DNA of 34,221 bases from Lacrimispora saccharolytica (GCA_016899975.1 JACJJN010000031.1:1-34221); one strand, 5' to 3'. Counted from the first letter of the stretch, positions 24,945-33,562 are shown. Notes: a model not told the origin generated them from the sequence alone. A program made the numbers and translations.

Positions 24945-26668
24945 TACAGATTCGCTCCTTCCTGCTGAGAATAGTAGATATCCTGATAAATCTGGTTTCT
25001 CTCCAGAAGCTCCTGATGAGTTCCGATATCGTTCAGCTTTCCGTCATCCAGGATCAGGATCTGATCCGCATGTGCCACCGACGAAACCCTCTGGGCAATG
25101 ATGATCTTCGTCATGCCCGGCAGTTCCTTTTCCAGCCCCTCACGGATTTTTGCCTCCGTCGCCGTGTCCACCGCACTGGTGGAATCGTCCAGAATCAGTA
25201 CCTTGGGCCTTTTGAGGATTGCCCGGGCGATGCAGAGCCGCTGCTTCTGCCCGCCCGAGACGTTGACGCCTCCCTGTCCCATCTCCGTCTGATAACCGTT
25301 TTCCAGCCGGTCGATAAATTCATCCACGCAGGCAATCCGGCAGGCGGTATCGATCTCCTCCCGGGTCGCGTCCTCCTTGCCCCACCGGAGATTTTCCTCC
25401 ACGGTACCGGAAAACAGAGTATTCTTCTGAAGTACCATCGCGATGGAATCCCGCAGTCCTTTCAAAGGATATTCCTGCACCGGATGGCCGTCCACCAGCA
25501 CTTCACCCTCCGTCACATCATAAAGCCGGGGGATCAGCTGTACCAGCGTACTCTTCGCCGAACCGGTCTGCCCGATGATTCCAAAGGTCTGTCCCGGAAG
25601 GATGTGAAAACTGATATGCTCCAGCACATTCTCCGCGGCATCCTTATGATATTTGAAGGACACGTTCCGGAACTCGATCTCTCCGCGCTGCACTTCGATT
25701 TCTTTCGCCTGCTTCTCCGTGATATCGATCTCCTCATCCAACACTTCCCGGATCCTTCGCCAGGAAGCCAGCGCCCTCGTCAGCATCAGGAAAACGTTGG
25801 ACAGCATCATCAGGGAGTTCAGCACCTGCAGCACGTAGCTGAGGAATCCGGTCAGTTCTCCGATCTCCATCTCCCCCGCCATCGCCATATTTCCTCCGAA
25901 CCAGAGGATCGCGAGAATCGTTCCGTACATGACAAACTGCATGGCAGGCATATTCAGGACGGCTGTGCGGAAGGCACGTTCCGAATTGTTTTTCAGGTTC
26001 TGGTTCACGCTCTCAAATTTTTCAATCTCATGGTCTCCCCGCACGTAAGCCTTTACCACGCGGATCGCCGTCAGATTTTCCTGAATGATCCGGTTGACTT
26101 TATCCACCGCTCCCTGCATCACCGCGTACATGGGACGTACTCGGGAAATGATCAGGAACAGCAGAATCCCCAGAAGCGGCGCGGCAACGAAAAAGACCAG
26201 CGCCAGTTTTGGGTTCAGATAAAAAGAGACCGCCAGTGACGTCAGCATCATAACCGGCGCGCGGAATCCCGGACGCATACCTGTGGACACGGAATTCTGG
26301 ATGGTGTTCACATCACCGGTGAGCCGTGTCACAAGGGAAGCGCTGCTGAAATGGTCCGTGTTGGCAAAAGAAAATTCCTGTAGCTTTTTAAACTCGGCTT
26401 TTCGAAGTTCCGCGCCGAGCCCCTGGCCGCATGCCGCCGCGTAGCGGGCGCATCCGTGACCGAGGATCAGACTGATCAGCGCGTAGATCACCATCTGCAG
26501 CCCCTTCATTAAAATATAATTTCTGTCGCCGTTCGCCACGCCCACATCGATAATATCCGCCATGACCATGGGAATCAACAGCTCAAAAACCGTCTCCGCC
26601 TCAATACAGAAGATCGCCAGCAGGGCTTCCTTCCGGTAAGGCTTCAGACAGGCAAGAAATTGCTTCAT
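24944..26668 (-). CDS. ABC exporter half-transporter, degenerate-site subunit
   Basis: 574 aa with six membrane helices (about residues 15-300) and an NBD from about 335. Walker A is GQTGSAKST and the signature is the normal VSGGQKQR. However, Walker B ends LILDDSTSAVD (Asp in place of the catalytic Glu) and the switch histidine is replaced: IIAQRVSSV. These two changes mark the non-hydrolysing site of heterodimeric exporters such as BmrCD, LmrCD or TM287/288. It is the first gene of the operon, behind a strong promoter with a palindromic operator, and GGAGG precedes its ATG. Together with the next gene it forms one exporter of unknown substrate. Confidence 0.92.
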   Translation of the reverse strand: MKQFLACLKPYRKEALLAIFCIEAETVFELLIPMVMADIIDVGVANGDRNYILMKGLQMVIYALISLILGHGCARYAAACGQGLGAELRKAEFKKLQEFSFANTDHFSSASLVTRLTGDVNTIQNSVSTGMRPGFRAPVMMLTSLAVSFYLNPKLALVFFVAAPLLGILLFLIISRVRPMYAVMQGAVDKVNRIIQENLTAIRVVKAYVRGDHEIEKFESVNQNLKNNSERAFRTAVLNMPAMQFVMYGTILAILWFGGNMAMAGEMEIGELTGFLSYVLQVLNSLMMLSNVFLMLTRALASWRRIREVLDEEIDITEKQAKEIEVQRGEIEFRNVSFKYHKDAAENVLEHISFHILPGQTFGIIGQTGSAKSTLVQLIPRLYDVTEGEVLVDGHPVQEYPLKGLRDSIAMVLQKNTLFSGTVEENLRWGKEDATREEIDTACRIACVDEFIDRLENGYQTEMGQGGVNVSGGQKQRLCIARAILKRPKVLILDDSTSAVDTATEAKIREGLEKELPGMTKIIIAQRVSSVAHADQILILDDGKLNDIGTHQELLERNQIYQDIYYSQQEGANL

Positions 26669-26711
26669 GACTTTCCTCCTTTTTCTCCTCCTGTATCACA
26701 TTCTTGTCGAT

Positions 26712-26737
26712 ACAATAGTTGTTTATGCAATTATTGT
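26712..26737 (-). promoter_or_regulatory. Palindromic operator, probable MarR binding site
   Basis: Half-sites ACAATAATTG and CAACTATTGT (minus strand) are reverse complements at 9 of 10 positions, separated by 6 bp. The palindrome covers the -10 box and the start point of the ABC operon promoter, the ideal position for a repressor, and the same operon encodes a MarR protein. Confidence 0.78.
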
Positions 26738-26761
26738 AGAAGCAATTTTATCAGATGTCAA
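26733..26761 (-). promoter_or_regulatory. Strong sigma-A promoter of the ABC exporter operon
   Basis: TTGACA (26756-26761, perfect consensus), a 17-bp spacer and TACAAT (26733-26738). It lies about 65 bp before the ATG at 26668, and the -10 is inside the palindromic operator. Confidence 0.85.
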
Positions 26762-26802
26762 TATGATTGCCGGGAAATCTTTGGATTCCTGAAAACGGGT
26801 AC

Positions 26803-26828
26803 AAAAAAAGACCCGGATTTTCCGAGCC
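26803..26828 (-). terminator. Terminator after the LysO-like genes
   Basis: Minus-strand GGCTCGG-AAAAT-CCGGGTC followed by seven T residues, 17 bp past the stop codon of the LysO-like gene. Confidence 0.78.
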
Positions 26829-26844
26829 ATTGGGATAAATAAGT

Positions 26845-27507
26845 TCAAAAATTAAAACAAAGCGAAATCAAAACCGGCACCAACGCGGAACAGATCACAC
26901 CGTTGATCACCGACAGTACCACCGTTTCTTCATTGGTGTACTTGAACATCATCGGCAGCGTCGTATCCTCGCTGGTCGCCCCCGCCGGCGCAATACAGCT
27001 GTAATAATTCAGATGTTTCGCGATCCACGGGATCATAAAGAAAGAAAAAATCTCCCGCATCAGATTGCTGAGGAACGCAATACTTCCCATCTGCGCCCCC
27101 GCCAGGTTTTCAATAGTAACCCCTGCGAGACTGTACCATCCAAGCCCGCTGGCAATCGCCGTACTCACATTCATCGGAATTCCGGTCAGCACTGCGCAGA
27201 CCATTCCGCCTGCAATGGAACCCACAACAATTCCCGCCGGGATGATCAGGATCCTCACATGATATTCCCGGATTTTCTTTATCAATCCATGATGCATTCC
27301 GATACTGATTCCTACCAGAAACATCAGCAAATACAGGATCATATCCCGGTGTCCAACCAGAAATCCTGTCACCGAACTTCCAAAATCCGTCAGACCGCAC
27401 AGGATTCCTCCAACCAGCGCAGCCACTGCCAAAATAACCATTTTCCTTCTCTGTCCTTTCTCTTCTCTATCTGTGAATCGTCCTTTTTCAAAACCTCTTG
27501 CTGACAT
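26845..27507 (-). CDS. LysO-family exporter, larger C-terminal half
   Basis: 220 aa. A polar N-terminus of about 22 residues precedes six or so membrane helices starting MVILAVAALVGGILCGL. The family landmarks are SGLGWYSLAGV and LSNLMREIFSFFMIPW, and the end GATSEDTTLPMMFKY is the LysO/DUF340 substrate-site region. In E. coli LysO is one ~300-aa protein that exports lysine. Here it is split: the first two to three helices are in the adjacent gene, whose stop directly abuts this ATG (TGA ATG). The pair probably assembles in the membrane. It lies after the aminotransferase and dehydrogenase genes, separated by a hairpin. Substrate could be lysine, a related amine or something else. Confidence 0.85.
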   Translation of the reverse strand: MSARGFEKGRFTDREEKGQRRKMVILAVAALVGGILCGLTDFGSSVTGFLVGHRDMILYLLMFLVGISIGMHHGLIKKIREYHVRILIIPAGIVVGSIAGGMVCAVLTGIPMNVSTAIASGLGWYSLAGVTIENLAGAQMGSIAFLSNLMREIFSFFMIPWIAKHLNYYSCIAPAGATSEDTTLPMMFKYTNEETVVLSVINGVICSALVPVLISLCFNF

Positions 27508-27810
27508 TCAGCGGTCCGCCTTCGAAGAATCCTTCTGCTTCTCCGATCTGGACGTCATAAATTTTCTGGTCAGCCCGTAGACCAGGATCAGTGAAAATCC
27601 TGCGGGGATCAGATAAAACAGAAAGCTTGTCAAACCAAGCGATCCCAGCTCCTCCAGAAAATTCTCCCTGCTCCCCAAAGTCACTCCCATACAGAAAATC
27701 AGCAATACGGTACATACTACCTGAAGTTTTGCGTTGAATCTTTTATACTTCTCCGGAAAAAAGCGGTTGCCGATCAATACGCCGACACACATCACCAGTA
27801 AAATGTCCAT
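27508..27810 (-). CDS. LysO-family exporter, small N-terminal half
   Basis: 100 aa with three predicted helices: DILLVMCVGVLIGN, LQVVCTVLLIFCMGVTLGS and SFLFYLIPAGFSLILVYGL, followed by a charged tail ending KADR. It corresponds to the N-terminal DUF340 half of fused LysO proteins. AAGGAGGAAGG lies just before the ATG. The stop is immediately followed by the ATG of the larger half with no spacer, so the two are coupled. The split is a clean gene boundary with a proper tail and not a frameshift, because the second frame also has its own polar N-terminal extension. Split LysO pairs are, as far as I recall, common in clostridia. Confidence 0.82.
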   Translation of the reverse strand: MDILLVMCVGVLIGNRFFPEKYKRFNAKLQVVCTVLLIFCMGVTLGSRENFLEELGSLGLTSFLFYLIPAGFSLILVYGLTRKFMTSRSEKQKDSSKADR

Positions 27811-27875
27811 TTCTTACCTTCCTCCTTGTTTTCAACCTGTTCTGGCGTGCCTCTGCCCGCCTCCGAACTTTCACA

Positions 27876-27910
27876 AAACGAGCTGCCGCTCACAGAATGA
27901 GCAGCAGCTC
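27876..27910 (-). terminator. Hairpin between dehydrogenase and LysO-like genes
   Basis: Minus-strand GAGCTGCTGCTCA and TGAGCGGCAGCTC (13 bp with one G-U pair, 5-nt loop) followed by GTTTTGTG. It looks like a terminator or partial attenuator inside the operon. No clear promoter is seen in the ~65 bp before the LysO-like start, so read-through may feed those genes. Confidence 0.62.
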
Positions 27911-28033
27911 TGGCACACATCTTACTATGTATTTTCTTTCATGTCAACCGCTTAAAAAGACCTTTCCGCTTTCACCATCCACGACAGCTCTCCGAACGTC
28001 AACAGAACTCATTCCTTTGGATATCCCGGCGTA

Positions 28034-29179
28034 TCAATCACCCAGCGCTTCCCGGTAGATTTCACGGACCTCCTCCTCGGTAAATACTTTCGGATGATTC
28101 TGTATACTCACAAGGGATACCTTAAAGGCATTTTCGGTCATCCAGTCTATGTCCGCTGCCTTGACGCCTTCCGTCGCAAGATTTGTTCTTAAATCGAGTT
28201 TTTCAAGGAAGCTCGTCAGCGTACTCACAAAATCGGTTTCATTAGTCCCGCCGAGAAGCCTTGAGATCCAGGCAAATTTTTCCGGAGCGGAGGAAATCGA
28301 ACGGCGGTAGATAACCGGTGCGAGCGCGGCAAGACCCCTTCCGTGTGTGATGTTTCGCAGACCACTTGCCGGATGCTCCAGCCCATGAGGGGCAGTCACA
28401 CCGGCCTGATTGATGGACATGCCTCCCAGTGTACTGGCGAATGTAATCCGGCACCATGCTTCTATATCTTCAAGGCCATTATATACCGGAATAAGATTTT
28501 CGCCGATCAGACGGATCCCTTCCAATGCGAAAAGTTCTGTGATTTGTGAACAGGTCCCGCTCAGGTATGCCTCCATACAGTGACAGAGAGCATCGAAGCC
28601 TACGGAGGCCAGCACTTTTTTCGGCATGGTCTTCATCAGGTCGGGATCGATGATAGAGGCTCTGGCGATCACAGAATTATCCCGCAGCGATTTCTTATCT
28701 TTCGTCCCATCGTCTGTCAGAACGGCAAAACAGTTCCCTTCACTTCCGGTTCCGCATGTAGTTGGAACAAGGATCAACGGAAGAGCTTTTTTTCCGGTTC
28801 TCTTCCCGTATATATAATCAAAGACCGGACCCTCATTGCAGGCAGCAAAAGCGATGGCTTTGCTGCAGTCCATGATGCTGCCACCGCCCAGTCCGACGAT
28901 GACCTGGATGCCGGCTTCCTTTGCGATCCCTGCGCCTCGCATGACCGTGGAAGCAGAAGGATTGGGTTCGGCTTCGTCGAATACGATCACCTCTGTCCCT
29001 GCCTTTTCAAGCAGGGACTTTGCACGATCCAGGAGACCGGATCGTTTTGTACTGCGCCTTCCTGTGACAATCATGACCTTCTTTCCGTACCGGGCAGCCT
29101 CCTCTCCGAGAACTTCTGTTTTCCCGGGGCCGAAGATCAGGTTTACCGGAAGATAATATTGAAATGAATTTATCTGCAT
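28034..29179 (-). CDS. Iron-type (group III) alcohol dehydrogenase
   Basis: 381 aa. The NAD(P)-binding loop GLGGGSIMD is at 97-104 and VPTTCGTGSEGN follows at about 138-149. Metal ligands by family spacing are D196, H200 (GFDALCHCMEAYLS), H265 (HGLEHP) and H279 (THGRG), 14 residues apart as in FucO. Members reduce aldehydes or semialdehydes to alcohols, for example 4-hydroxybutyrate, 1,3-propanediol, lactaldehyde and sulfoacetaldehyde reductases. Sitting 27 bp after an aminotransferase gene, it most likely reduces the aldehyde made by that enzyme, disposing of electrons. GGAGG precedes the ATG. Exact substrate is unknown. Confidence 0.9.
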   Translation of the reverse strand: MQINSFQYYLPVNLIFGPGKTEVLGEEAARYGKKVMIVTGRRSTKRSGLLDRAKSLLEKAGTEVIVFDEAEPNPSASTVMRGAGIAKEAGIQVIVGLGGGSIMDCSKAIAFAACNEGPVFDYIYGKRTGKKALPLILVPTTCGTGSEGNCFAVLTDDGTKDKKSLRDNSVIARASIIDPDLMKTMPKKVLASVGFDALCHCMEAYLSGTCSQITELFALEGIRLIGENLIPVYNGLEDIEAWCRITFASTLGGMSINQAGVTAPHGLEHPASGLRNITHGRGLAALAPVIYRRSISSAPEKFAWISRLLGGTNETDFVSTLTSFLEKLDLRTNLATEGVKAADIDWMTENAFKVSLVSIQNHPKVFTEEEVREIYREALGD

Positions 29180-29206
29180 CCTCTTTCCTCCATTCTGCTT
29201 CCGGAT

Positions 29207-30424
29207 TTATGCAGTAAGTTCTTCCACGGCTTCCCGGATGATCTCTGCTGCTTTGTCGCAATGCTCTTTTGTCAGGATCAGCGGCGGCACCATGCGGATC
29301 ACACTGCTTCCGATTGCCGTGATCAACAGCTTTTTGTCAAAACATTTGTGTTTGACATCGATGGCATTGACCGTTTCGTCAAATTCTACGCCGACCAGAA
29401 GCCCCTGTCCTCTGACCTCTTTGATATGGGGAAGCATCTTCAGCTTTTCCATAAAATAAGCGCCCATCTTTTTCGCATTTCCGGCAAGATCCCGATCCAG
29501 CAGCTCCCCGATCTCCGCAAGAGACGCGGCACAGGATACCGGGCTGCCTCCGAATGTGGTTCCGTGAGAACCCGGCGTAAAGGCTTTTGCCACTTCCGCG
29601 GAAGCGCAGATCGCACCGATGGGCATTCCGCCTCCCATGGCCTTCGCCATGGATACAATATCCGGCTTGATCCCGTAATTCATGTAGGACATAACCGCTC
29701 CGGTCCTGCACCATCCGGTCTGAACCTCATCGAGAAGGAGCAGCATTCCTTTTTCATCGCACAGCCTGCGCAGTCCGGACATGAATTCCTGCGTTGCCGG
29801 ATGAACGCCTCCTTCTCCCTGTACCGGCTCCACCATGATCGCTATCGTATCTTCTGTCACGGCATTTTTAAATGCTTCCAGGTCATTGAACTCCGCATAG
29901 GTAAATCCTGGGACCATGGGTTTGAATCCGATCTGGCAGCCATTGTCCGGCTGGCCTGTAGCGCTCATAGAACCATAGGAGCGGCCGTGGAAGGACTCTT
30001 TTGCGGTCACAATATTGTAGCGCGTCGGTCCGTATTTTTCCACGCCGTATTTCCGGGCCATTTTGATCATCGCCTCGTTGGCCTCAGTTCCGGAATTCTG
30101 GAAAAAGATCTTGTCCATTCCGGTGACTTTACATATTTTTTCCGCCAGCAGCGCCTGTGGGATCGTATAAGGATAATTAAAGGTATGCATAATGTCGTCC
30201 ACCTGTTCCTTCACCGCGGCTACGACCTTTTTGTTGCAGTTTCCGGCGCTGTTTACCGCGATACCGGCATAGAAGTCCAGATAGGCTTCCCCGTTTTCAT
30301 CGTAAATGTACATATCTTCCGCCCGTTCTGCGATCATAGGGAACCGCTCATAGGTATCGATCATATATTTTTCAACAAGTCCCTTGATGTCTTCTTTTGT
30401 ATATCCTGTCTCAGCCAGTTTCAT
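29207..30424 (-). CDS. Class III PLP-dependent aminotransferase
   Basis: 405 aa, usual size for the acetylornithine/ornithine/GABA aminotransferase class. Visible are NSGTEANEAMIKMARKY (110-126), FHGRSYGSMSATG (145-157), MVEPVQGEGGV (197-207), LLLDEVQTGWCRTG with the PLP-ring aspartate D232, and SMAKAMGGGMPIGA with the Schiff-base lysine K261. HGTTFGGSP closes the cofactor site. These enzymes remove a terminal amino group from omega-amino acids or diamines. The neighbouring alcohol dehydrogenase suggests the product is a semialdehyde that is reduced further. It resembles ArgD in style, but the context is catabolic, so arginine synthesis is unlikely. Confidence 0.9.
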   Translation of the reverse strand: MKLAETGYTKEDIKGLVEKYMIDTYERFPMIAERAEDMYIYDENGEAYLDFYAGIAVNSAGNCNKKVVAAVKEQVDDIMHTFNYPYTIPQALLAEKICKVTGMDKIFFQNSGTEANEAMIKMARKYGVEKYGPTRYNIVTAKESFHGRSYGSMSATGQPDNGCQIGFKPMVPGFTYAEFNDLEAFKNAVTEDTIAIMVEPVQGEGGVHPATQEFMSGLRRLCDEKGMLLLLDEVQTGWCRTGAVMSYMNYGIKPDIVSMAKAMGGGMPIGAICASAEVAKAFTPGSHGTTFGGSPVSCAASLAEIGELLDRDLAGNAKKMGAYFMEKLKMLPHIKEVRGQGLLVGVEFDETVNAIDVKHKCFDKKLLITAIGSSVIRMVPPLILTKEHCDKAAEIIREAVEELTA

Positions 30425-30444
30425 ATTCTTCTCCTCCGCTCTTC

Positions 30445-31074
30445 CTACCGCAGTCCTTTGATCTGCAGATAATCTTTTACTACTTTTACGCAGTTGTCGA
30501 TTCCGACCCGTTCGCTGTTAAGCGTCATGTCATAATTTACCGGGTTCGTCCAGTAATTTCCATTTGTATAGTAAGCATAATAGTCCGCCCGGTATTTGTC
30601 CGTGTGGGCGATCGTTGCGTTGGCGACTTCCTCGGTGACACCCATGTTTGCGATGGTGCGTTCCACGCAGAATGCCCGGGGCGCTTCCACGTAGATGCTG
30701 ACTACGTTCGGCCTTCCTCTTAAGATCCAGTCGGCGCATTTCCCAACGATCACACAGGATTCTGTATCAGCCAGATTTTCAATGATCTGCTTCTGATACT
30801 GAAATAGTGTGTCGTCCGAGACGAACTTTTCATTTCGGGCAATGTAATGCCTCGCCCGGGGAAGCCCTTTCAGAAAACTGGAAAACCCTCCGTGGGCACG
30901 CACTTTCTCGTTCACTTCCTCGAATAATTGCTCGTCCAGTCCGCTCATCTGGCTGGCAAGTGTGAGGATCCGGTTTTCATAACAGTGGATCCCCAGTTCC
31001 TTTGCCAGTTTTGACGCGATCTCTTTCCCTCCGGTGCCGAACCCTCTTGCAAATGTCACGACATAATTCTTCAT
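30445..31074 (-). CDS. Cytidylate-kinase-like family protein
   Basis: 209 aa, soluble. The N-terminus NYVVTFARGFGTGGKEIASKLAKELG is a variant P-loop (G-x-G-T-G-G-K) of the cytidylate-kinase-like family. The middle carries VIVGKCADWILRGRPNVVSIYVEAP with the NMP-kinase-like core strand, and the C-terminus NPVNYDMTLNSERVGIDNCV is the family's typical ending. Members in gut clostridia occur beside transporters and regulators, and their substrate is unestablished. It lies between the ATPase gene (29 bp) and the aminotransferase gene (20 bp), inside one operon, so it probably acts on a metabolite of the same pathway or in its control. GAGGAGG precedes the start. Confidence 0.83.
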   Translation of the reverse strand: MKNYVVTFARGFGTGGKEIASKLAKELGIHCYENRILTLASQMSGLDEQLFEEVNEKVRAHGGFSSFLKGLPRARHYIARNEKFVSDDTLFQYQKQIIENLADTESCVIVGKCADWILRGRPNVVSIYVEAPRAFCVERTIANMGVTEEVANATIAHTDKYRADYYAYYTNGNYWTNPVNYDMTLNSERVGIDNCVKVVKDYLQIKGLR

Positions 31075-31103
31075 CTGTCATCCTCCTCACACGCAGACAA
31101 TGG

Positions 31104-31844
31104 TCAGCCTGCCAGATATCTGCTTAAAAATTCTCTTGTTCTCGGATTTTTCGGTGCGGTAAACAGGATTTCCGGAGACGCATCCTCCGCCACATAGCCT
31201 TTGTCCATAAAAATCGTTCTCGTCGATACGTCTCTGGCGAATGCCATCTCATGGGTCACAATGATCATGGTAAGTCCGGTCTCAGCCAGCTCTTTCATAA
31301 CCTCCAGAACTTCCCCTACCATTTCCGGATCCAGGGCGCTGGTAGGCTCGTCAAAGAGAAGGACTTCGGGGTTCATGCAGAGCGCCCGCGCGATAGCAAC
31401 CCTCTGCTTTTGACCGCCTGAAAGTTGTTCCGGTCTGGCATTGATATAGGGCGCCATCCCTACCTTTTTCAGGTGTGTGATGGCTCGGTCAAAAGCCTCT
31501 TTCTTTGAGATATGGAGCACTTTCCGCGTGCAGCACATGCAATTTTCCAGTACGGTCATATTGTTGAACAGATTGAAGGACTGAAAGACCATACCAACTT
31601 TTGCCCGGTATCTGTTGATCTCTCTCTGGATATCTTTGAGCTCCTTTCCGTGATAGAGAATCCGTCCGCTGGTCTGATGCTCCAGACGGTTGATGCATCG
31701 AAGCAGGGTGGATTTTCCTGAACCGGATGAACCGACGATGCAGATCACTTCTCCTTTATTCACGGATATGTCGATTTTCCTGAGCACTTCATGCTCTCCG
31801 AATGATTTGCTCAGATTTTCAATCCTGATAATATTCTCTGCCAT
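31104..31844 (-). CDS. Amino-acid ABC transporter ATP-binding protein (GlnQ-type)
   Basis: 246 aa. Walker [10 protein letters not shown] at 38-46, Q-loop [16 protein letters not shown], signature LSGGQKQR at 141-148, Walker [13 protein letters not shown] at 161-172 and the switch histidine in [10 protein letters not shown]. The [13 protein letters not shown] stretch is diagnostic of the polar-amino-acid uptake subfamily (GlnQ/HisP/ArtP). It energises uptake with the permease and binding protein encoded just upstream. It starts 14 bp after the permease stop with AGGGGAGG before its ATG. All catalytic residues are intact. Substrate is set by the binding protein, not by this subunit. Confidence 0.94.
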   Translation of the reverse strand: MAENIIRIENLSKSFGEHEVLRKIDISVNKGEVICIVGSSGSGKSTLLRCINRLEHQTSGRILYHGKELKDIQREINRYRAKVGMVFQSFNLFNNMTVLENCMCCTRKVLHISKKEAFDRAITHLKKVGMAPYINARPEQLSGGQKQRVAIARALCMNPEVLLFDEPTSALDPEMVGEVLEVMKELAETGLTMIIVTHEMAFARDVSTRTIFMDKGYVAEDASPEILFTAPKNPRTREFLSRYLAG

Positions 31845-31858
31845 ATTGCATCCTCCCC

Positions 31859-32620
31859 TTACTGCGCCTCCATATACTCTACCGCAAGAACATAATCCTT
31901 CTTTCCTTCCATCTTCTTTTCAATCAGGAGGAAAAGTCTTCCAAATACAAAACAAAGGACAAAGTAGATCACTGCGATAACGAGATAGGCCTCATAATAT
32001 TTGTAGTAATTGGCTCCCGCTGTCTTGGCTGCCATGAAAAGTTCCTGTACTGCGATGACATTTAACACAGAGGTCATCTTCAGATTCGTGAGAAACGTGT
32101 TTGCCATTTCTGGGAGTATGTTGCGAAACGCCTGCGGTAGTACGATAAAAAACATTGTTTTCAATGGAGACATTCCCATTGCAAGAGCACCTTCTCTCTG
32201 ACCTGTATCGACGGAATTGATCCCTGCACGAACCGTTTCAGCCATGTAAGCGCCCGTATTAAGAACCGTTACCAGGATTCCGGCGGCAGCAGAGGAAAGC
32301 TCCACGCCCGATTGACGAAGCCCGTAATATACGATCATCGCCTGTACGATCATGGGGGTTCCTCGAAAAATCTCCACATAGATCCGGAATATGCCCTTGA
32401 TCAATTTCAGACCCATAATCTTTACGATATTGTCTTCCTTTGTAATTTTGATATCCTGAATCAGCCCGACCACATATCCAAAGATAAATCCGAGAATGGT
32501 CCCGATGACCGCTATGTACAGTGTCAGGATTGTTCCCTGGATGAACATATTCGAATATTTGTCGGCCAAAAAAACCACCCATTCGAAGGAATTTGCCGGC
32601 TCAGTAATATTAAACATCAT
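31859..32620 (-). CDS. Amino-acid ABC transporter permease (HisM/GlnP type)
   Basis: About 253 aa from the ATG at 32620, preceded by GGGAGG 8 nt upstream; a longer frame to 32662 overlaps the binding-protein gene and lacks a ribosome site. Five to six membrane helices are seen, beginning [27 protein letters not shown]. The cytoplasmic EAA loop of the family reads [31 protein letters not shown] (in two adjoining pieces), the contact for the ATPase, and [21 protein letters not shown] is the conserved R-G-T-P segment. Only one permease is present, so it probably forms a homodimer. Confidence 0.93.
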   Translation of the reverse strand: MMFNITEPANSFEWVVFLADKYSNMFIQGTILTLYIAVIGTILGFIFGYVVGLIQDIKITKEDNIVKIMGLKLIKGIFRIYVEIFRGTPMIVQAMIVYYGLRQSGVELSSAAAGILVTVLNTGAYMAETVRAGINSVDTGQREGALAMGMSPLKTMFFIVLPQAFRNILPEMANTFLTNLKMTSVLNVIAVQELFMAAKTAGANYYKYYEAYLVIAVIYFVLCFVFGRLFLLIEKKMEGKKDYVLAVEYMEAQ

Positions 32621-32658
32621 GCAGAATACCTCCCTTTTTATTCTGTCATTTTTCCATG

Positions 32659-33537
32659 TCACTCTGACGCCGGCTGCAGTTTGATCACCTGATCCATCAG
32701 TTCATCCATAGCGGCTTTATCGTTCCAGCCGATGGCGTCCATAGCGTCCTGGATCTTGTCTCTGAAGGCTGTGTCATCTTTTCTTGTCGCGATACATACA
32801 TTTACCATTTCCTCATCTCCCGTAAAGGTATCGGAAGAATCCAGTGTGATCACTTTCAGATCGTCGTTCGTCAGTGCTGCAGACTCGGCTGTCGGCAGAT
32901 CGACCACACATACATCAGCAACCCCGTTAGAGATAGCCATAAAGCATTCGGACGTTGTCTCATAATTTCCTGCCTGTACTCCGCCCTCTATCTGCTCCAG
33001 AAGAGGAACCCATCCCGTTCCGAGCTGTGTCGTAAGTTTACATCCTGTTCCGGCAAGATCAGAAAGCTTTGTCACATTCTCATATGCTCCGCCTTTCTTT
33101 ACGACAATACAGTTGTCCCTGTAATAATATGGTTCTGTAAAAGAATAAGAAATCTCACGCTCAGCTGTTCTTCCCATACCGGCAATGATCGCATCGTAAT
33201 CGCCCGCATCCAGAGATGTCCCGATAGAACTCCAGTCTACTTTATGAATTTCAAGTTTCATTCCCATCTCATCAGCAAGCATTTGTGCTACCGCAACGTC
33301 GTAGCCATATGCATAAAAATCTGATCCGTAGATCGGAACTGCTTTCGAGCCATCCGACAACTCTTCCGTCTCCTGTGTCCAGTTGAACGGAACATAGTTG
33401 CATTCCATTCCTACGCGAAGCACATTATCATCTTCCGAATCCGTATCCGCACGGTTGGACCCGCACCCCGCTGCCAACACCATTGTCATTAAGGCTGTCA
33501 TACATACCGCAGCCACCCTTCTGTAGCTATTTTTCAT
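32659..33537 (-). CDS. Amino-acid ABC transporter substrate-binding lipoprotein (family 3)
   Basis: 292 aa. The signal peptide has a basic start and a hydrophobic core (AAVCMTALMTMVLAAGC); the lipobox LAAG-C puts the lipidated cysteine at C25. The mature domain is SBP_bac_3: LRVGMECNYVPFNW, YDVAVAQMLADEMGM, then YDAIIAGMGRTAEREISYSF with the arginine that usually holds the alpha-carboxylate. VCVVDLPTAES holds the aspartate of the alpha-amino site. An alpha-amino acid ligand is thus likely, perhaps a basic or amide one. GAAGGAGGAG stands 7 nt before the ATG. It is the first gene of the operon, behind the structured leader. Confidence 0.93.
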   Translation of the reverse strand: MKNSYRRVAAVCMTALMTMVLAAGCGSNRADTDSEDDNVLRVGMECNYVPFNWTQETEELSDGSKAVPIYGSDFYAYGYDVAVAQMLADEMGMKLEIHKVDWSSIGTSLDAGDYDAIIAGMGRTAEREISYSFTEPYYYRDNCIVVKKGGAYENVTKLSDLAGTGCKLTTQLGTGWVPLLEQIEGGVQAGNYETTSECFMAISNGVADVCVVDLPTAESAALTNDDLKVITLDSSDTFTGDEEMVNVCIATRKDDTAFRDKIQDAMDAIGWNDKAAMDELMDQVIKLQPASE

Positions 33538-33562
33538 AATACACTCCTCCTTCTGGCGACAA

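Noticed and set aside
23745-26239. Long plus-strand frames opposite the ABC genes (407 and 444 codons)
   Set aside because: They are antisense shadows of GC-rich coding sequence, rich in His/Arg/Gln with no domain signature or ribosome site.
27508-27810. Frameshifted lysO
   Set aside because: Both halves have proper ends; the first has its own charged C-terminus and the second its own start and polar N-terminus, so this is a split gene pair and not a broken gene.
29261-30472. 403-codon plus-strand frame opposite the aminotransferase
   Set aside because: Same reason: the minus strand encodes a textbook class III aminotransferase with all motifs.
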